DNA of 64,000 nt from Nocardioides marmoriginsengisoli (GCF_003725695.1 NZ_RJSE01000007.1:944963-1008962); one strand, 5' to 3'; positions 41,265 through 50,672 are shown, numbered from the stretch's first letter. A program made the numbers and translations. Notes: generated from the sequence alone by a model not told the origin.

Positions 41265-42326
41265 TCAGAGCCCGTCGAGGAACGTAAGCAGCTCGCGGTT
41301 GACGGCCTCAGGCTTTTCCTGGGGGATCCAGTGACCGCAATCGGGGATGATTATCGAGCCACGGAGGTCCTTAACGACCTCGTTTGCCCTCGCGGCGGCC
41401 TCTTGGCTCCAGACGGTGGCGACGTCCCGATCACCTCCGATGAAAAGCGCCGGGACGGTGAGTGGCTGGCCGTCGAGTTCGGCGAGCTGTTCCCACCCAA
41501 GGTCGATCGCGCCGTAATAGGCGAGCGGCGCTCGGATGCCGCCGTGCTCGAGCTCGCTCACGATGTACTCGACGTCCTCCTGGCTAAGCCATGCCGGAAG
41601 CGACTCCGGCACCTCGAGGCGACCGGCGAACGTCTCTCCGTCGGGCACACACATCGACGCTCTCACGAACCCAACAACCCACTCGTAGGGCAGATCGAGA
41701 AGATTGACGCCGTCCAGTTCCGGCGGCAGCGGGCTATCCGCGGACAGGCTGTAGAGGCCGGCGAGGGCCCATGTGCGCAGATCCTCCTCGATCTCGAGCT
41801 CGGCCACGTGGCCCGGTTTGGCGAAGTAGTCCTGGTAGAACGTCAGGCCTGGACCGGCGATCTCATGGTGGACCTCGCTCGGGCGGCGCGCGCCGAAGGG
41901 GTCTCCGGGCAGACCGGCGGTGCCACGAGCGCCGAACGGAACGCTCAGGCCGACGACGCCGCGGAACAGGTCGGGACGCATCCACGCTGCGGTCCATGCA
42001 ACTGGTGCGCCGAGATCGTGGCCGACGATGACGGCACTCTTTTCGCCGAGCGCCTCGACGACCTCGATGCAGTCCTGCGCGACAGTGGGAATGGAGTAGT
42101 CCTCGGTGGCCATTGGCTTGGACGAGCGTCCGAATCCCCGCATGTCCATTGCGACGGCTCGGTAGCCGGCTTCCGAGAGTGCCTTGAGCTGGTGGCGCCA
42201 GGAGTAGGACGACTCGGGGAAGCCATGGCAGAGGAGCACCAGCGGACCGCTCTCACCGGCGATGCGGAGGTGGATCCGTTGGCCGTTGGCTCGGACTGTC
42301 TGCGTCGGGTAGTCGGTGAAGCCCAT
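41265..42326 (-). CDS. Epoxide-hydrolase-like alpha/beta hydrolase, 353 aa (paralogue 1)
   Basis: Start ATG 42326 with GGAAGG upstream; stop-to-start distance to the dehydrogenase upstream is 1 bp. HGFPESSYSW (oxyanion), nucleophile Asp in GHDLGAPVAW, acid in GGDRDVATVW, His in CGHWIPQEKPE. Asp nucleophile plus HGxP motif is the epoxide hydrolase/dehalogenase pattern. Same length and high similarity to the gene at 49113. Likely opens an epoxide of a hydrocarbon. Confidence 0.88.
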   Translation of the reverse strand: MGFTDYPTQTVRANGQRIHLRIAGESGPLVLLCHGFPESSYSWRHQLKALSEAGYRAVAMDMRGFGRSSKPMATEDYSIPTVAQDCIEVVEALGEKSAVIVGHDLGAPVAWTAAWMRPDLFRGVVGLSVPFGARGTAGLPGDPFGARRPSEVHHEIAGPGLTFYQDYFAKPGHVAELEIEEDLRTWALAGLYSLSADSPLPPELDGVNLLDLPYEWVVGFVRASMCVPDGETFAGRLEVPESLPAWLSQEDVEYIVSELEHGGIRAPLAYYGAIDLGWEQLAELDGQPLTVPALFIGGDRDVATVWSQEAAARANEVVKDLRGSIIIPDCGHWIPQEKPEAVNRELLTFLDGL

Positions 42327-42327
42327 C

Positions 42328-43431
42328 TCAGTGCCTTCCCGGGATGGCGACGATCTTTCCGTCCTGCTCGGGGTCAGCCAGCCGCTTGAAGGCATCCGCG
42401 ACCTCGTTCAGGCCGACCCGGCTCGTAACGAGTCCGTCGACCTTGAGCGCTCCCGAGGCGAGGTGCCCGAGGACTTCGCCGTACTCCTCGGGGGAGAAGG
42501 CGATGCTGAAGACCAGGTCGATCTCCTTGAGGATGGCGAAGGTCGGGTAGAACGAGTCCTGTTGCATGCAGACTCCGGCGACTACGACCGTCGCGTTGGC
42601 CGGAGCGCCGTCCAGGATCTGCTGGATGACGCCGGGCACGCCGACGCACTCGAAGACGACCGCCGGCCGGAATCCCGGGGGGAACATCAAGTTGCCTGGC
42701 GCCATCTGCTCAGGGTCGTCGGTGGCCGCGACCTCGCGCCATGCGTCGTACGGCGAGGTCACGCGGGGGTCGACGACGACGTCGGCACCGAGGGCCTCTG
42801 CCATGGCGCGCCGTGACGGCGAGAAGTCGGCGGCGACGATTGGTCCGGTGCCTTGCATCTTCAGGATCGAGATCACGGCGAGTCCGATGGGTCCGCAGCC
42901 GATGACCAGCGGGACATCATGGGTTCCGAGCTTGCCGCGGTTCACGGCGTGTAGCGCGACCGCGAGCGGCTCAGCGAGGGCCGCGTTCTCGTCGGAAATG
43001 CTGTCGGGCACCGGAAAGAGAAGGTCCTCGGAGAGGATCATGTACTCGGAGTAGGCCCCAGGGATGTCAGGTCCGCCGTAGCCGATCAGGATCGGCCGTT
43101 CGCGCAGGAGGAGGGGTGGCGACGCAACTCTTGTACCTGGAGTGATGGTGCCTCGGGTCTCGGGTCCGTAGGACACAACCTCGGCACAGAACTCGTGACC
43201 CATCACGACGGGGTCGTTGATGTCGAAGAGGTCGATCCCGGTAGCCGCCTTGGTGCTGGAGAGCAGCTCGGAGGCGTGCGCGAGACAGTGCAGGTCGCTG
43301 CCGCAGATGCCAGCGGCAAGTACCTTGACCAGCACCTCGCGGGGGCCAGGCGTCGGGATCGGGACAGTCGTGACGGTAAGGGTGCCGTTCTGCATGACGA
43401 CGGTTTCCATGCTGCTCGTTTCGGGTGTCAT
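42328..43431 (-). CDS. Zinc-dependent alcohol dehydrogenase (MDR), 367 aa
   Basis: Start ATG 43431 (MTPETSSMETVVMQNGTLTV). Catalytic zinc site in AGICGSDLHC and GHEFCAEVVSYG. Rossmann motif IGCGPIGLAVISILKMQG and AADFSPSRR. The structural-zinc Cys set is missing: the loop reads ASPPLLLRERPILIGYGG. It likely oxidises a secondary alcohol, perhaps a diol from the coupled epoxide hydrolase. The motif at 43530 lies ~100 bp upstream. Confidence 0.88.
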   Translation of the reverse strand: MTPETSSMETVVMQNGTLTVTTVPIPTPGPREVLVKVLAAGICGSDLHCLAHASELLSSTKAATGIDLFDINDPVVMGHEFCAEVVSYGPETRGTITPGTRVASPPLLLRERPILIGYGGPDIPGAYSEYMILSEDLLFPVPDSISDENAALAEPLAVALHAVNRGKLGTHDVPLVIGCGPIGLAVISILKMQGTGPIVAADFSPSRRAMAEALGADVVVDPRVTSPYDAWREVAATDDPEQMAPGNLMFPPGFRPAVVFECVGVPGVIQQILDGAPANATVVVAGVCMQQDSFYPTFAILKEIDLVFSIAFSPEEYGEVLGHLASGALKVDGLVTSRVGLNEVADAFKRLADPEQDGKIVAIPGRH

Positions 43432-43529
43432 CGAGGACCGTTCCTTAATGCGATGAGGGGTCGCCACCCCAGTGGCGGCTCCTCCAGGATCGCACTCAGC
43501 ACCTGTTTGAACTTGCCTTGAAACGACTA

Positions 43530-43549
43530 TTACTTGGCATTTGGCGACC
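43530..43549 (+). promoter_or_regulatory. ACTTGGCA-type motif, reference copy
   Basis: TTACTTGGCATTTGGCGACC lies between the divergent alcohol dehydrogenase and 3-hydroxyacyl-CoA dehydrogenase genes. The copy at 49001-49020 matches 18 of 20 positions. Confidence 0.55.
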
Positions 43550-43702
43550 GATGGAAGGTCAATGTAACGGCGTCGCGCAATGACAAATTTTTGTCGTGTG
43601 AGGGCAAGCCAGGCAGCCGCTGGCACGCCCATGATCAGTGTGCTGATTGCAGTCACACGTGCCGAAAACTGCACGTATCTCTCCGGAAGGACTCACCACA
43701 TC

Positions 43703-44650
43703 ATGTCGTCGCTCCACAACCTCACAGTTCTCGGCGCTGGTGTCCTCGGGGGACAGATCGCCTGGCAGAGCGCGTTCAAGGGCAAGCGCGTAACGGTCTA
43801 CGACATCTCGGATGAGGCTATCGAACGCTGCCGCGCCGCTCACGACCAGTACGCCGCGATCTACCTCGCCGATGTCGGAGCCACCGACGCCGAAATCGAC
43901 GCGACGCGGGCACGCCTATCCTTCACGACCGAGCTTGCGAGTGCGGTGTCAGCTGCAGACCTGGTGATCGAGGCGGTTCCGGAGATTCCCGACATCAAGA
44001 CTGCGACTTACCAGCAGATGGCGCCGCTCCTGCCGGCGCACACCATCGTCGCGACGAACTCCTCGACACTGTTGCCGAGCGACTTCGCGGCGGCATCCGG
44101 ACGACCCGACCGGTTCGCCTCCCTGCACTTCGGAAACGGTATCTGGGCGATGAACTTCGCCGAGCTCATGGTTCACGCCGGGACGTCGCGTGAGACCGTC
44201 ACAGCCCTCGCCGAGTTCTCCACCGAGATCGGCATGGTTCCGATCCCCCTCCTCAAGGAGCAGTCCGGCTACGTCGTCAACACCTGGTTCGTGCCTCTGC
44301 TCAACGCGGCCCAGACCTTGGTGACCAACGGGATCGCGCGTCCTGAGGACGTCGATCGGACCTTCATGATCGGAGGCCCGGCGGTCGGTCCGCTCGGGAT
44401 GATGGACATGGTCGGAATGAAGACCGCCTACGACGTCCTGGCCCACTGGGGACGTGAGAACGATGACGTCCAGATGACGGCCAACGCTGCATATATCAAG
44501 GAGCGGTTCCTCGACAAGGGGGACCTCGGTGTCCCCACCGGCAAGGGTTACTACGACTACCCGAGCCCCGCATACGCTGAGCCAGGCTTTCTCGCGATCC
44601 CTGATCCCTCGGCTGTGCCCGGACTCGTGGCACTTATTGCGGCCGACTAG
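43703..44650 (+). CDS. 3-hydroxyacyl-CoA dehydrogenase, 315 aa
   Basis: Start ATG 43703 with GGAAGG upstream. NAD-binding VLGAGVLGGQIAWQSAFKGKRVTVYD, substrate region TNSSTLLPSDFA, HFGNG (His of the His-Glu dyad) and the C-terminal domain (NTWFVPLLNAAQTLV, DMVGMKTAYDV, GKGYYDYP). Oxidises 3-hydroxyacyl-CoA to 3-ketoacyl-CoA in beta-oxidation-like steps. Divergent from the alcohol dehydrogenase operon; followed by a strong hairpin. Confidence 0.92.
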   Translation: MSSLHNLTVLGAGVLGGQIAWQSAFKGKRVTVYDISDEAIERCRAAHDQYAAIYLADVGATDAEIDATRARLSFTTELASAVSAADLVIEAVPEIPDIKTATYQQMAPLLPAHTIVATNSSTLLPSDFAAASGRPDRFASLHFGNGIWAMNFAELMVHAGTSRETVTALAEFSTEIGMVPIPLLKEQSGYVVNTWFVPLLNAAQTLVTNGIARPEDVDRTFMIGGPAVGPLGMMDMVGMKTAYDVLAHWGRENDDVQMTANAAYIKERFLDKGDLGVPTGKGYYDYPSPAYAEPGFLAIPDPSAVPGLVALIAAD

Positions 44651-44885
44651 CTCGATGCGCGTTCGCCTCGCTGGTCCTTGGTTTGCTCGCCGAGGTGCAC
44701 GCGGCCTCCGGGCAGGTTGGGGTCTCGGGCGAGGAACCGCCCCAAGCGGCGGAGACGCTTGCACCACGTCCGGCTGCCACCGCAGTCCGGCCACCGAGGC
44801 GCTTGCCTGCGATCAGGGGCAAGCCCTCCGCGCGCGACGTCTGGGCGACCCTTCTCCCTACTCGGCTCGTCCAGAACTCCCCGAC

Positions 44886-44920
44886 GCTCCCTACCTAGGT
44901 CTCTCACCTAGGTAGGGAGC
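44886..44920. terminator. Bidirectional terminator hairpin
   Basis: GCTCCCTACCTAGGT (44886-44900), loop CTCTC, ACCTAGGTAGGGAGC (44906-44920): a perfect 15-bp stem between the convergent 3-hydroxyacyl-CoA dehydrogenase and AraC genes. No clear T-run. 44651-44885 holds no supported gene. Confidence 0.75.
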
Positions 44921-44940
44921 GCTGGTTCCGGCGGGCTAGT

Positions 44941-45969
44941 TCAGGCAGACGGTTCGTTCTGGCGTCGCCGAGCGCGCAACTGACGTGGGGACTCGCCGTA
45001 CCAACGCCGGCAGGCGCGCGTGTAGCTGCTGTGCTCGGCGTACCCCAGGGAACTCGCAATACGCGAGATGGGCATCCCGGTAGCTGAAAGCTGCCAGGCC
45101 AGCCCTCTGCGGACATCGTCGAGGACGTCTTCGAACGAGGAGCCTGCTTCAGCGAGCTTTCGTTGCAGGACCCGCGGATGAATGGCCATGGCTCGTGCTG
45201 TGACGAGCAGGCTGGCCTGATTTACGGCGAGGAGACGCTGGGTCAGTTCGCGCACATGGTCAACGATCTCCAGGTCGGGTCGGATCTCCGACAGGTAGCG
45301 CTCCGCAAGTACGAAAGCCTCCGCATCTCGTCCGCGGATTGGCTCATTCAGGACGTGGTTGGGCAGGTGGACGGAGTTCAGGTCTGACTCGAAGGTCACG
45401 GGGCAGCCGAACATGTCCTTGTAGGCGGCTATCGGGCTGATTCGCGGATGCTGCATCGTGACACGCAAAGGCACGAAGCCGTCGCCGACCATGAGGCGGA
45501 AGGCGTCCATAGCAATGCCAAGACCATGCTCGATCCACTGGTCATGTCGGGCTGGCTGACGAACGGTGGTGGTGAGGGTGAACACCGCTGAGCGGGGTCC
45601 ACGTACGAGCTCCACGCGATCGACTGGTGCGATGTTGTGAAGGAACCGGGAGACAGACTCTAGCGCCGAGGCAACTGTCTCCGAGTTGCGGATGATAACG
45701 GCGACCGGCCCGAGAATTTGGATTCCTTGTTCGCGTGCCAAGCGCATCCCGAAATCCGAGCATTCGAGCTCATCGGCAGCGTCGGCTATGACGGCCGCTG
45801 CCGCTGTGCTGGATAGAAATCGCTCGTGGTCGGTCGTCGCGGAGGGGTCGATCCCGCGGGCGTGCAGCATCGCTTCCGCGTCGCCGCCTAGGGTGTTGAC
45901 GAGACTGACGAAGTTGAGCAAGACAGTTCCGCGAATCAGTGAGGCCATCGTCACCAAATGTAAAGTCAT
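44941..45969 (-). CDS. AraC-family regulator (Arabinose_bd-like N-terminus), 342 aa
   Basis: The N-terminal ~190 residues fit the AraC subgroup with HARGIDPSATTD, FGMRLAREQGIQILGPVAVIIRNSETVASAL. C-terminal HTH: LLVTARAMAIHPRVLQRKLAEAGSSFEDVLDDVRRGLAWQLSATGMPISRIASSLGYAEHSSYTRACRRWYGESPRQLRAR. Divergent from an MFS transporter; a motif copy lies directly upstream. Candidate controller of the 38-50 kb genes. Confidence 0.9.
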   Translation of the reverse strand: MTLHLVTMASLIRGTVLLNFVSLVNTLGGDAEAMLHARGIDPSATTDHERFLSSTAAAAVIADAADELECSDFGMRLAREQGIQILGPVAVIIRNSETVASALESVSRFLHNIAPVDRVELVRGPRSAVFTLTTTVRQPARHDQWIEHGLGIAMDAFRLMVGDGFVPLRVTMQHPRISPIAAYKDMFGCPVTFESDLNSVHLPNHVLNEPIRGRDAEAFVLAERYLSEIRPDLEIVDHVRELTQRLLAVNQASLLVTARAMAIHPRVLQRKLAEAGSSFEDVLDDVRRGLAWQLSATGMPISRIASSLGYAEHSSYTRACRRWYGESPRQLRARRRQNEPSA

Positions 45970-45970
45970 C

Positions 45971-45989
45971 GTCGCGTATTGCCAAGTGT
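45971..45989 (-). promoter_or_regulatory. ACTTGGCA-type motif upstream of AraC gene
   Basis: On the minus strand ACACTTGGCAATACGCGAC sits directly at the AraC gene start, a position fitting autoregulation. The rest of the gap to 46397 contains nothing else recognised. Confidence 0.45.
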
Positions 45990-46397
45990 AGCGGGCGACT
46001 AGGCGAGGAGCTTTGACTGCACCTCGGTATCCGCGGTGCAGTGCCGATGAGAATGCAGACGGCCGTCGTGACCGTTACCGCGAACGACACAGCTAGCAAG
46101 GTCCCCATAGCATCGGGCGGGATCATGTCGGATAGTCGCGGACACTTCCGGCCTGATCGCTAAGCCTCCAATGCTCCGCGCTGACCCTTGAGGCGCCGGG
46201 TTGCTCCAGTTCGTCTGGCTCGATTGTGCCGCCGCACAACAGGGTGCCGCGAACTCGGTACGGCGACCCGTACGACGGAGCCGAGGTGCGGTTCTAGCGT
46301 GATCGGGGCAGCTCGTCCTGCGCGGCATGTTCCGAAGACGCGCTACCGGACATCCATGCCCCGACCGATCGGTCGGCCACTACCGAGAGGCCCGCCA

Positions 46398-47618
46398 GTG
46401 GAATTCATCGCCCAGACCGAGAATGCCGAGACCCACGCAGGCCCGAAGCCAAGGAAGGCCGAACCGGCCGGCTGGTTCGCCGTCTGCTCCGTGATGAGCG
46501 CCAGTTTCGCGCTCGTGCTGTCGGAGTTCATCCCGCTCGGCCTGCTCGACGAACTCAGCCGGGATCTGGGTGTTACCGAGGGTCGGGCGGGGCTATTTGT
46601 TGTCCTACCCGGCCTCGCCGCGTGCATCGGAGCTCCGCTGGTGACCGTGCTCGCAGGGAGCACCGACCGACGCCGGGTACTGCTACTACTCAGCGCGACC
46701 GTCCTGGCCTCCAATATTTGGGTCGTGTTTGCCCCGACCTTCGCTGTCGCCCTCATCGGCCGCGCCGCCCTCGGCTTCGCGGTTGGCGGGTTCTGGACGA
46801 TCGGCCCGCCAACCGCCACCCGCTTCGTTGCCGATCGGCACGCAACCCGCGCGGCGTCACTCGTGATCGGCGGCATTTCGATGGCGACCGTTATTAGCCT
46901 GCCCCTCGGCGCCTGGATCGTCGTGGTCACCAACTGGCGATGGGCCTTCGTGGTTGCTGCCGCGTTTGCGTTCGTCGCCGTCTGTCTCGAGATCGTCGCG
47001 GTGCCGCGCCTGGCCCCCGTCGGCTCGGTCCGCTGGAGTACGTTGCTCGGGGTCTTCTCTACGCGCAAGGCCCGTCAGTGCCTGGGTATCACCGTCGCCG
47101 CATTCGGCGCCCACTTTGCCACGTACACCTACGTCACGCCGTTCGTGAACCAGACCGGGCTGCCGGAGTCGGCGCTGCCGGTGGTGCTGCTGGCTTTCGG
47201 GCTAGTCGGGGTCGTCAGTAACCTTGTGGGCGGCTGGGTGCTCGACTCGCGTCTGCGCCCCGTGTTCTCGGGAGCCCTCCTGATACTCGGCGTGGCGCTC
47301 ATAGTCATGCCGATGACTGAGTCCCTGCCTGCGCTAACGGTCGCGCTGATCTTCACTTGGGGCATCTCGTGGGGTCTGATTCCGCTGAGCCTGCAAATCT
47401 GGATCCTGGCCGCAACCCCGCAAGCACGCGACGGCGACCAGGCCATGTTCGTCTCGGTGCTCCAGTTATCCCTGGCCGGTGGATCGGCCCTCGGCGGCGT
47501 ACTCGTCGATTGGCTCGACGTGCGCACTGACTACTTCCTGGCCGGGGTGGTCGCGTTGCTCGCCGGGCTTGCCACTACTTGGTGGCTGCATGGCGTTCAA
47601 GGTCGTGGTGCGACCTGA
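46398..47618 (+). CDS. MFS transporter (DHA1/AraJ-like), 406 aa
   Basis: I take GTG 46398 (VEFIAQTENAETHAGPK), which has GAGAGG upstream, over longer upstream starts with non-membrane-like sequence. Twelve hydrophobic helices follow, with the loop motif GSTDRRRVLLLLS after TM2 and a long central loop. Pumps a small molecule across the membrane; efflux of a toxic intermediate or uptake are both possible. Divergent from the AraC regulator, convergent with the second PucR-like gene. Confidence 0.88.
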   Translation: MEFIAQTENAETHAGPKPRKAEPAGWFAVCSVMSASFALVLSEFIPLGLLDELSRDLGVTEGRAGLFVVLPGLAACIGAPLVTVLAGSTDRRRVLLLLSATVLASNIWVVFAPTFAVALIGRAALGFAVGGFWTIGPPTATRFVADRHATRAASLVIGGISMATVISLPLGAWIVVVTNWRWAFVVAAAFAFVAVCLEIVAVPRLAPVGSVRWSTLLGVFSTRKARQCLGITVAAFGAHFATYTYVTPFVNQTGLPESALPVVLLAFGLVGVVSNLVGGWVLDSRLRPVFSGALLILGVALIVMPMTESLPALTVALIFTWGISWGLIPLSLQIWILAATPQARDGDQAMFVSVLQLSLAGGSALGGVLVDWLDVRTDYFLAGVVALLAGLATTWWLHGVQGRGAT

Positions 47619-47652
47619 GGGATCTCTGGACGCGCCCGTTGCCCTCCCAGGC

Positions 47653-48882
47653 TCAACGCCCGTCGGCCATGGTCGAGCGCGGAGCGAGAATCCGGTGGAA
47701 CTCCATCGCGAGGTAGAGATGCGCCGTGTCGATGGGCGCGGTCAGCGATCGGCCGGTCAACTGGCTGACCTTTCCGAGGCGGTACCGGACAGTGTTGGGA
47801 TGGCAATGTAGCGCGGCCGCCGCGCCGGCGGTCGACCCTTCCGCCTCGAACCAGGCACGCAACGTTGCGAGCAGCAAGGTCTGGTCAACCTCGGGAAGCT
47901 CGATTACCCCGCCCAGCACGTCACGAAAGAGATCCTCGGCGACGTCGCTCTCGGAGGCGAGGAGTACCGCTACGCGCACCCGGCCGTAGCGCAGGACCGC
48001 GCTGCTGCCCAGGGTCGCGGCCCCGCGGGCGGCTCGTGCCTCGGCGGCAGAGCCGCTGGTCGCCTGAAGCGAGGTGAAGACCTCGCTGACCCCGATCCGG
48101 CCCAGCGACAGGGTTGCGAGGTGGGTGAGAAGCCGATCGAGGGTGAAGCGCGGCGAGAGGGCAATCAGCGCGATTGCGCCGTCGGGGTCCGAACGCCAAG
48201 TGACGTGGCCACCGGCACCAGTCACGGAGCGGGCCGTGGTCACCATTGCGCGCTCGCCGCCGACCGGCACGGGGTCGGTCGCGATGACGACGAAGGCGCC
48301 CTCCGTGGGCAGCCGCAGCGCAGCCGCGATGCTCGAGATCGTCAATCCCGCCGAGTGGGTGCCGTGGAACAGTGCGGTGAGAGCGAGGTCGCGGGTGCGG
48401 GAGTCGTGCTGGATCTGCTCGGCCTCGAACTCGCGGTAGGCCCTGCTGAGGGTCTCGAGAAAGAGGTCGAGGGTGTTCCAGAACGAAGTGGCTGAGCGCA
48501 GCAGAGCTTGTTGGTCGGCGTCCCGGCTCATCACGCGGACTAGCTCCTCCCAGATGAAGGACATCCCGATCCGGTAGGCGCGCTGCACCGGGCCCAAGGG
48601 CGCGCCCTGGGCAGCGCGGAGACGGCCCGTCCTGCAGGGTGCAGCGGTGACGTCGTCGGCGCCGGTACACGAGATCGCATCGAGGATGCCCAGTACATTG
48701 GGTCGCACGCTGTCCATCAACTCGTCGAGGCTTAGCGTGGTGACGTAGTAGGGCTCCTTGCTCGCGATGAGTTCTGAAAGCGCCAAAGTCAGGCGGTCGA
48801 CGTCGTGGGCCAGCACGCGGCAGGCTTCGACCACGCCCGGGTCGACGGCCGAGCCCGCCTGGGCCATCACGGTCAGGGCCAC
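47653..48882 (-). CDS. PucR/CdaR-like transcriptional regulator, 409 aa
   Basis: C-terminal PucR HTH: LLLATLRAWFEAEGSTAGAAAALHCHPNTVRYRLGKVSQLTGRSL. The N-terminal ~170 residues are helical (sensor), the middle a degenerate GGDEF-like region. It is a paralogue in type, not a close copy, of the 33.9-kb regulator. Two motif copies lie upstream (49001, 49072). Probably controls the flanking hydrolase or the transporter operon. Confidence 0.88.
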   Translation of the reverse strand: MALTVMAQAGSAVDPGVVEACRVLAHDVDRLTLALSELIASKEPYYVTTLSLDELMDSVRPNVLGILDAISCTGADDVTAAPCRTGRLRAAQGAPLGPVQRAYRIGMSFIWEELVRVMSRDADQQALLRSATSFWNTLDLFLETLSRAYREFEAEQIQHDSRTRDLALTALFHGTHSAGLTISSIAAALRLPTEGAFVVIATDPVPVGGERAMVTTARSVTGAGGHVTWRSDPDGAIALIALSPRFTLDRLLTHLATLSLGRIGVSEVFTSLQATSGSAAEARAARGAATLGSSAVLRYGRVRVAVLLASESDVAEDLFRDVLGGVIELPEVDQTLLLATLRAWFEAEGSTAGAAAALHCHPNTVRYRLGKVSQLTGRSLTAPIDTAHLYLAMEFHRILAPRSTMADGR

Positions 48883-49000
48883 CTCAGTCCTCCAGTTCGG
48901 TCAGTGTGTTCATTTTCAAGATGGCTCCTCGGTTGCTCTGTGGTGGCGGCATTCACAGTGTGGGCACCTTGGATGGGGGGTACTTGACGTAGTACGACAT

Positions 49001-49020
49001 TTACTTGCCATTTGACGACC
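49001..49020 (+). promoter_or_regulatory. ACTTGGCA-type motif, upstream of PucR-like gene
   Basis: TTACTTGCCATTTGACGACC, 18/20 identical to the copy at 43530-43549 and continuing similar for a few bases. ~120 bp upstream of the PucR-like start. Confidence 0.55.
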
Positions 49021-49071
49021 ATCGGAGGATGGGACGGGAATGCGAGCGGCCGGTCCCGGACGAGCCCGGGA

Positions 49072-49091
49072 CCGACGCCATATGCCAAGTG
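49072..49091 (-). promoter_or_regulatory. ACTTGGCA-type motif, inverted copy
   Basis: On the minus strand CACTTGGCATATGGCGTCGG, inverted relative to the copy 50 bp away. Between the hydrolase 3' end and the PucR-like promoter. Confidence 0.45.
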
Positions 49092-49112
49092 AGCGTCAAG
49101 TCCAGGGAGCAG

Positions 49113-50174
49113 TCAAAGGCCCTTGAGGAAGGTCAGCAGTTCGGTGTTGACCACCTCAGGGTGCTCTTGCGGGATCCAGTGGCCGCAATTCGGGATGATC
49201 ACGCTGCGCCGCAGGTCCTTTACGTACTCGTCCTGGCGGAACCGGGCCTCCTGGCTCCAGATTGTCCCCACGTCGCGATCGCCGCCGATGAACATCGCGG
49301 GCACTGTCACGGGGGTGCCCTGGTAAGGGCCGAGGACCTCCCAGTTGAGGTCGGCGTTGGTGTACCAGGCCAGGGGCGCGCGCATCCCGCCGGTTTCGAG
49401 CTCATCGATAAAGATGTCGAGTGTCTCCTGGTCGAGCCAGGGCGGGAGCTGGTCGGGGTACTGCAGGTTGGACGCGAAGCCCTCGCCGTGGTGCACGCAC
49501 ATCGCGGCCCGGATCCACTGGATCAGGAACTCAAGGGGAAGATTGGTCAGGTCGACACCCTCCATCTCGGGTGGCAGCGGGCTGTCCGCCGACAGTCCGT
49601 AAAACCCGCTAGTGACGAAAGCCCTCAGGTCGGCCTCCATCTCCTTCTCGGCAACGCCGGAGGGGTCGGCGAAGTACTCCTGATAAAACACAGCGTCGTC
49701 GCCAGCGAGCGCGCTGTGCGTGACCGATGGCCGCTGGTCGCCGAACGGATCCCCGGGCAGGGCAGCCATTCCGCGCGCACCGAACGGGAGGCTTATGCCG
49801 ACTACTGCTCGGAAAACGTCGGGGCGGGTCCACGCCGCGGTCCAGGCGACCGGTGCCCCGAAGTCGTGTCCGACGACGACGGACTGAGCCTCGCCGAGGG
49901 CTTCGACGACTCCAACGCAGGCTGCGACGAGCTCTGTGACCCGGTAGTCCGATGGCTGGATCGGCTTGCTCGACCGGCCGTATCCCGGCATGTCCATGGC
50001 CACGGCCCGGTAGCCGCCCGCCGCAAGGGCGTCGAGCTGGTGGTGCCAGCTATAGGAGGATTCGGGAAAGCCGTGACACAACAGCACCATCGGTCCGCTC
50101 GTGCCGGCGATCCGGACGTGGACACGGTTGCCGTTGGCCTGGACGGTCCGCTCCTCCCAGTCAGACCGGGGCAT
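49113..50174 (-). CDS. Epoxide-hydrolase-like alpha/beta hydrolase, 353 aa (paralogue 2)
   Basis: Start ATG 50174 (MPRSDWEERTVQANGNRVHVRIAG). HGFPESSYSWHHQL, Asp nucleophile in GHDFGAPVAW, GGDRDVGTIW, CGHWIPQEHPE. The same length and near-identical motif spacing as the 41265 gene show duplication. It is transcribed towards the PucR-like gene and divergent from the transporter operon. Confidence 0.88.
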   Translation of the reverse strand: MPRSDWEERTVQANGNRVHVRIAGTSGPMVLLCHGFPESSYSWHHQLDALAAGGYRAVAMDMPGYGRSSKPIQPSDYRVTELVAACVGVVEALGEAQSVVVGHDFGAPVAWTAAWTRPDVFRAVVGISLPFGARGMAALPGDPFGDQRPSVTHSALAGDDAVFYQEYFADPSGVAEKEMEADLRAFVTSGFYGLSADSPLPPEMEGVDLTNLPLEFLIQWIRAAMCVHHGEGFASNLQYPDQLPPWLDQETLDIFIDELETGGMRAPLAWYTNADLNWEVLGPYQGTPVTVPAMFIGGDRDVGTIWSQEARFRQDEYVKDLRRSVIIPNCGHWIPQEHPEVVNTELLTFLKGL

Positions 50175-50672
50175 GGTGTGCCTCTTCGATGGTGCGCGGC
50201 GTGCGCGACGGTCCAGGCATATGTAGCTCCTTTGATCGTGGTGGTGTATGACGTCACGGCCCCGGCACGTGATGGGGTGCTGGTCTCTTGACCCGCTACC
50301 GTCCGTCGCCGCCTGCGACCGATTCAGATTAGGAGCGACCGGGCGGGGCGTCTTTGTGCTGTAAACCCACTTTGCCGTGGTCGGTATGTGCCACGTCACA
50401 TCTGCGCCCAGACGGTCGCTCGCTCAAGCCGCGGAAGGAGCCGATGACAAGTCGAGGACAGGTTGTGCGACGGCACAATCGAGGCCCCGAAGGGCTGGCC
50501 CGGGACACATGGATACCTCCTGTGACCGCTGACACACTCGCCGTGGCTAGCACCTCCAGAGTCACGCGCCTGTCGTGAAAACCCGATCTCGGCTAAGGAC
50601 ACGAGAGTGCCTCTCGCGAGCCGACTCGCACGTCCAACTGCTCGTCTCGAGCCCGGAAGAACAAGGGATCCC
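50175..50672. other. Intergenic region, promoter of the transporter operon
   Basis: About 500 bp with no supported gene between the divergent epoxide-hydrolase and binding-protein genes. It must carry both promoters, but I recognise no consensus element or strong palindrome. Confidence 0.4.

Noticed and set aside
41331-42389. 352-codon plus-strand frame
   Set aside because: Antisense to the first epoxide-hydrolase-like gene.
49005-50291. 428-codon plus-strand frame
   Set aside because: Antisense to the epoxide-hydrolase-like gene with its full motif set.
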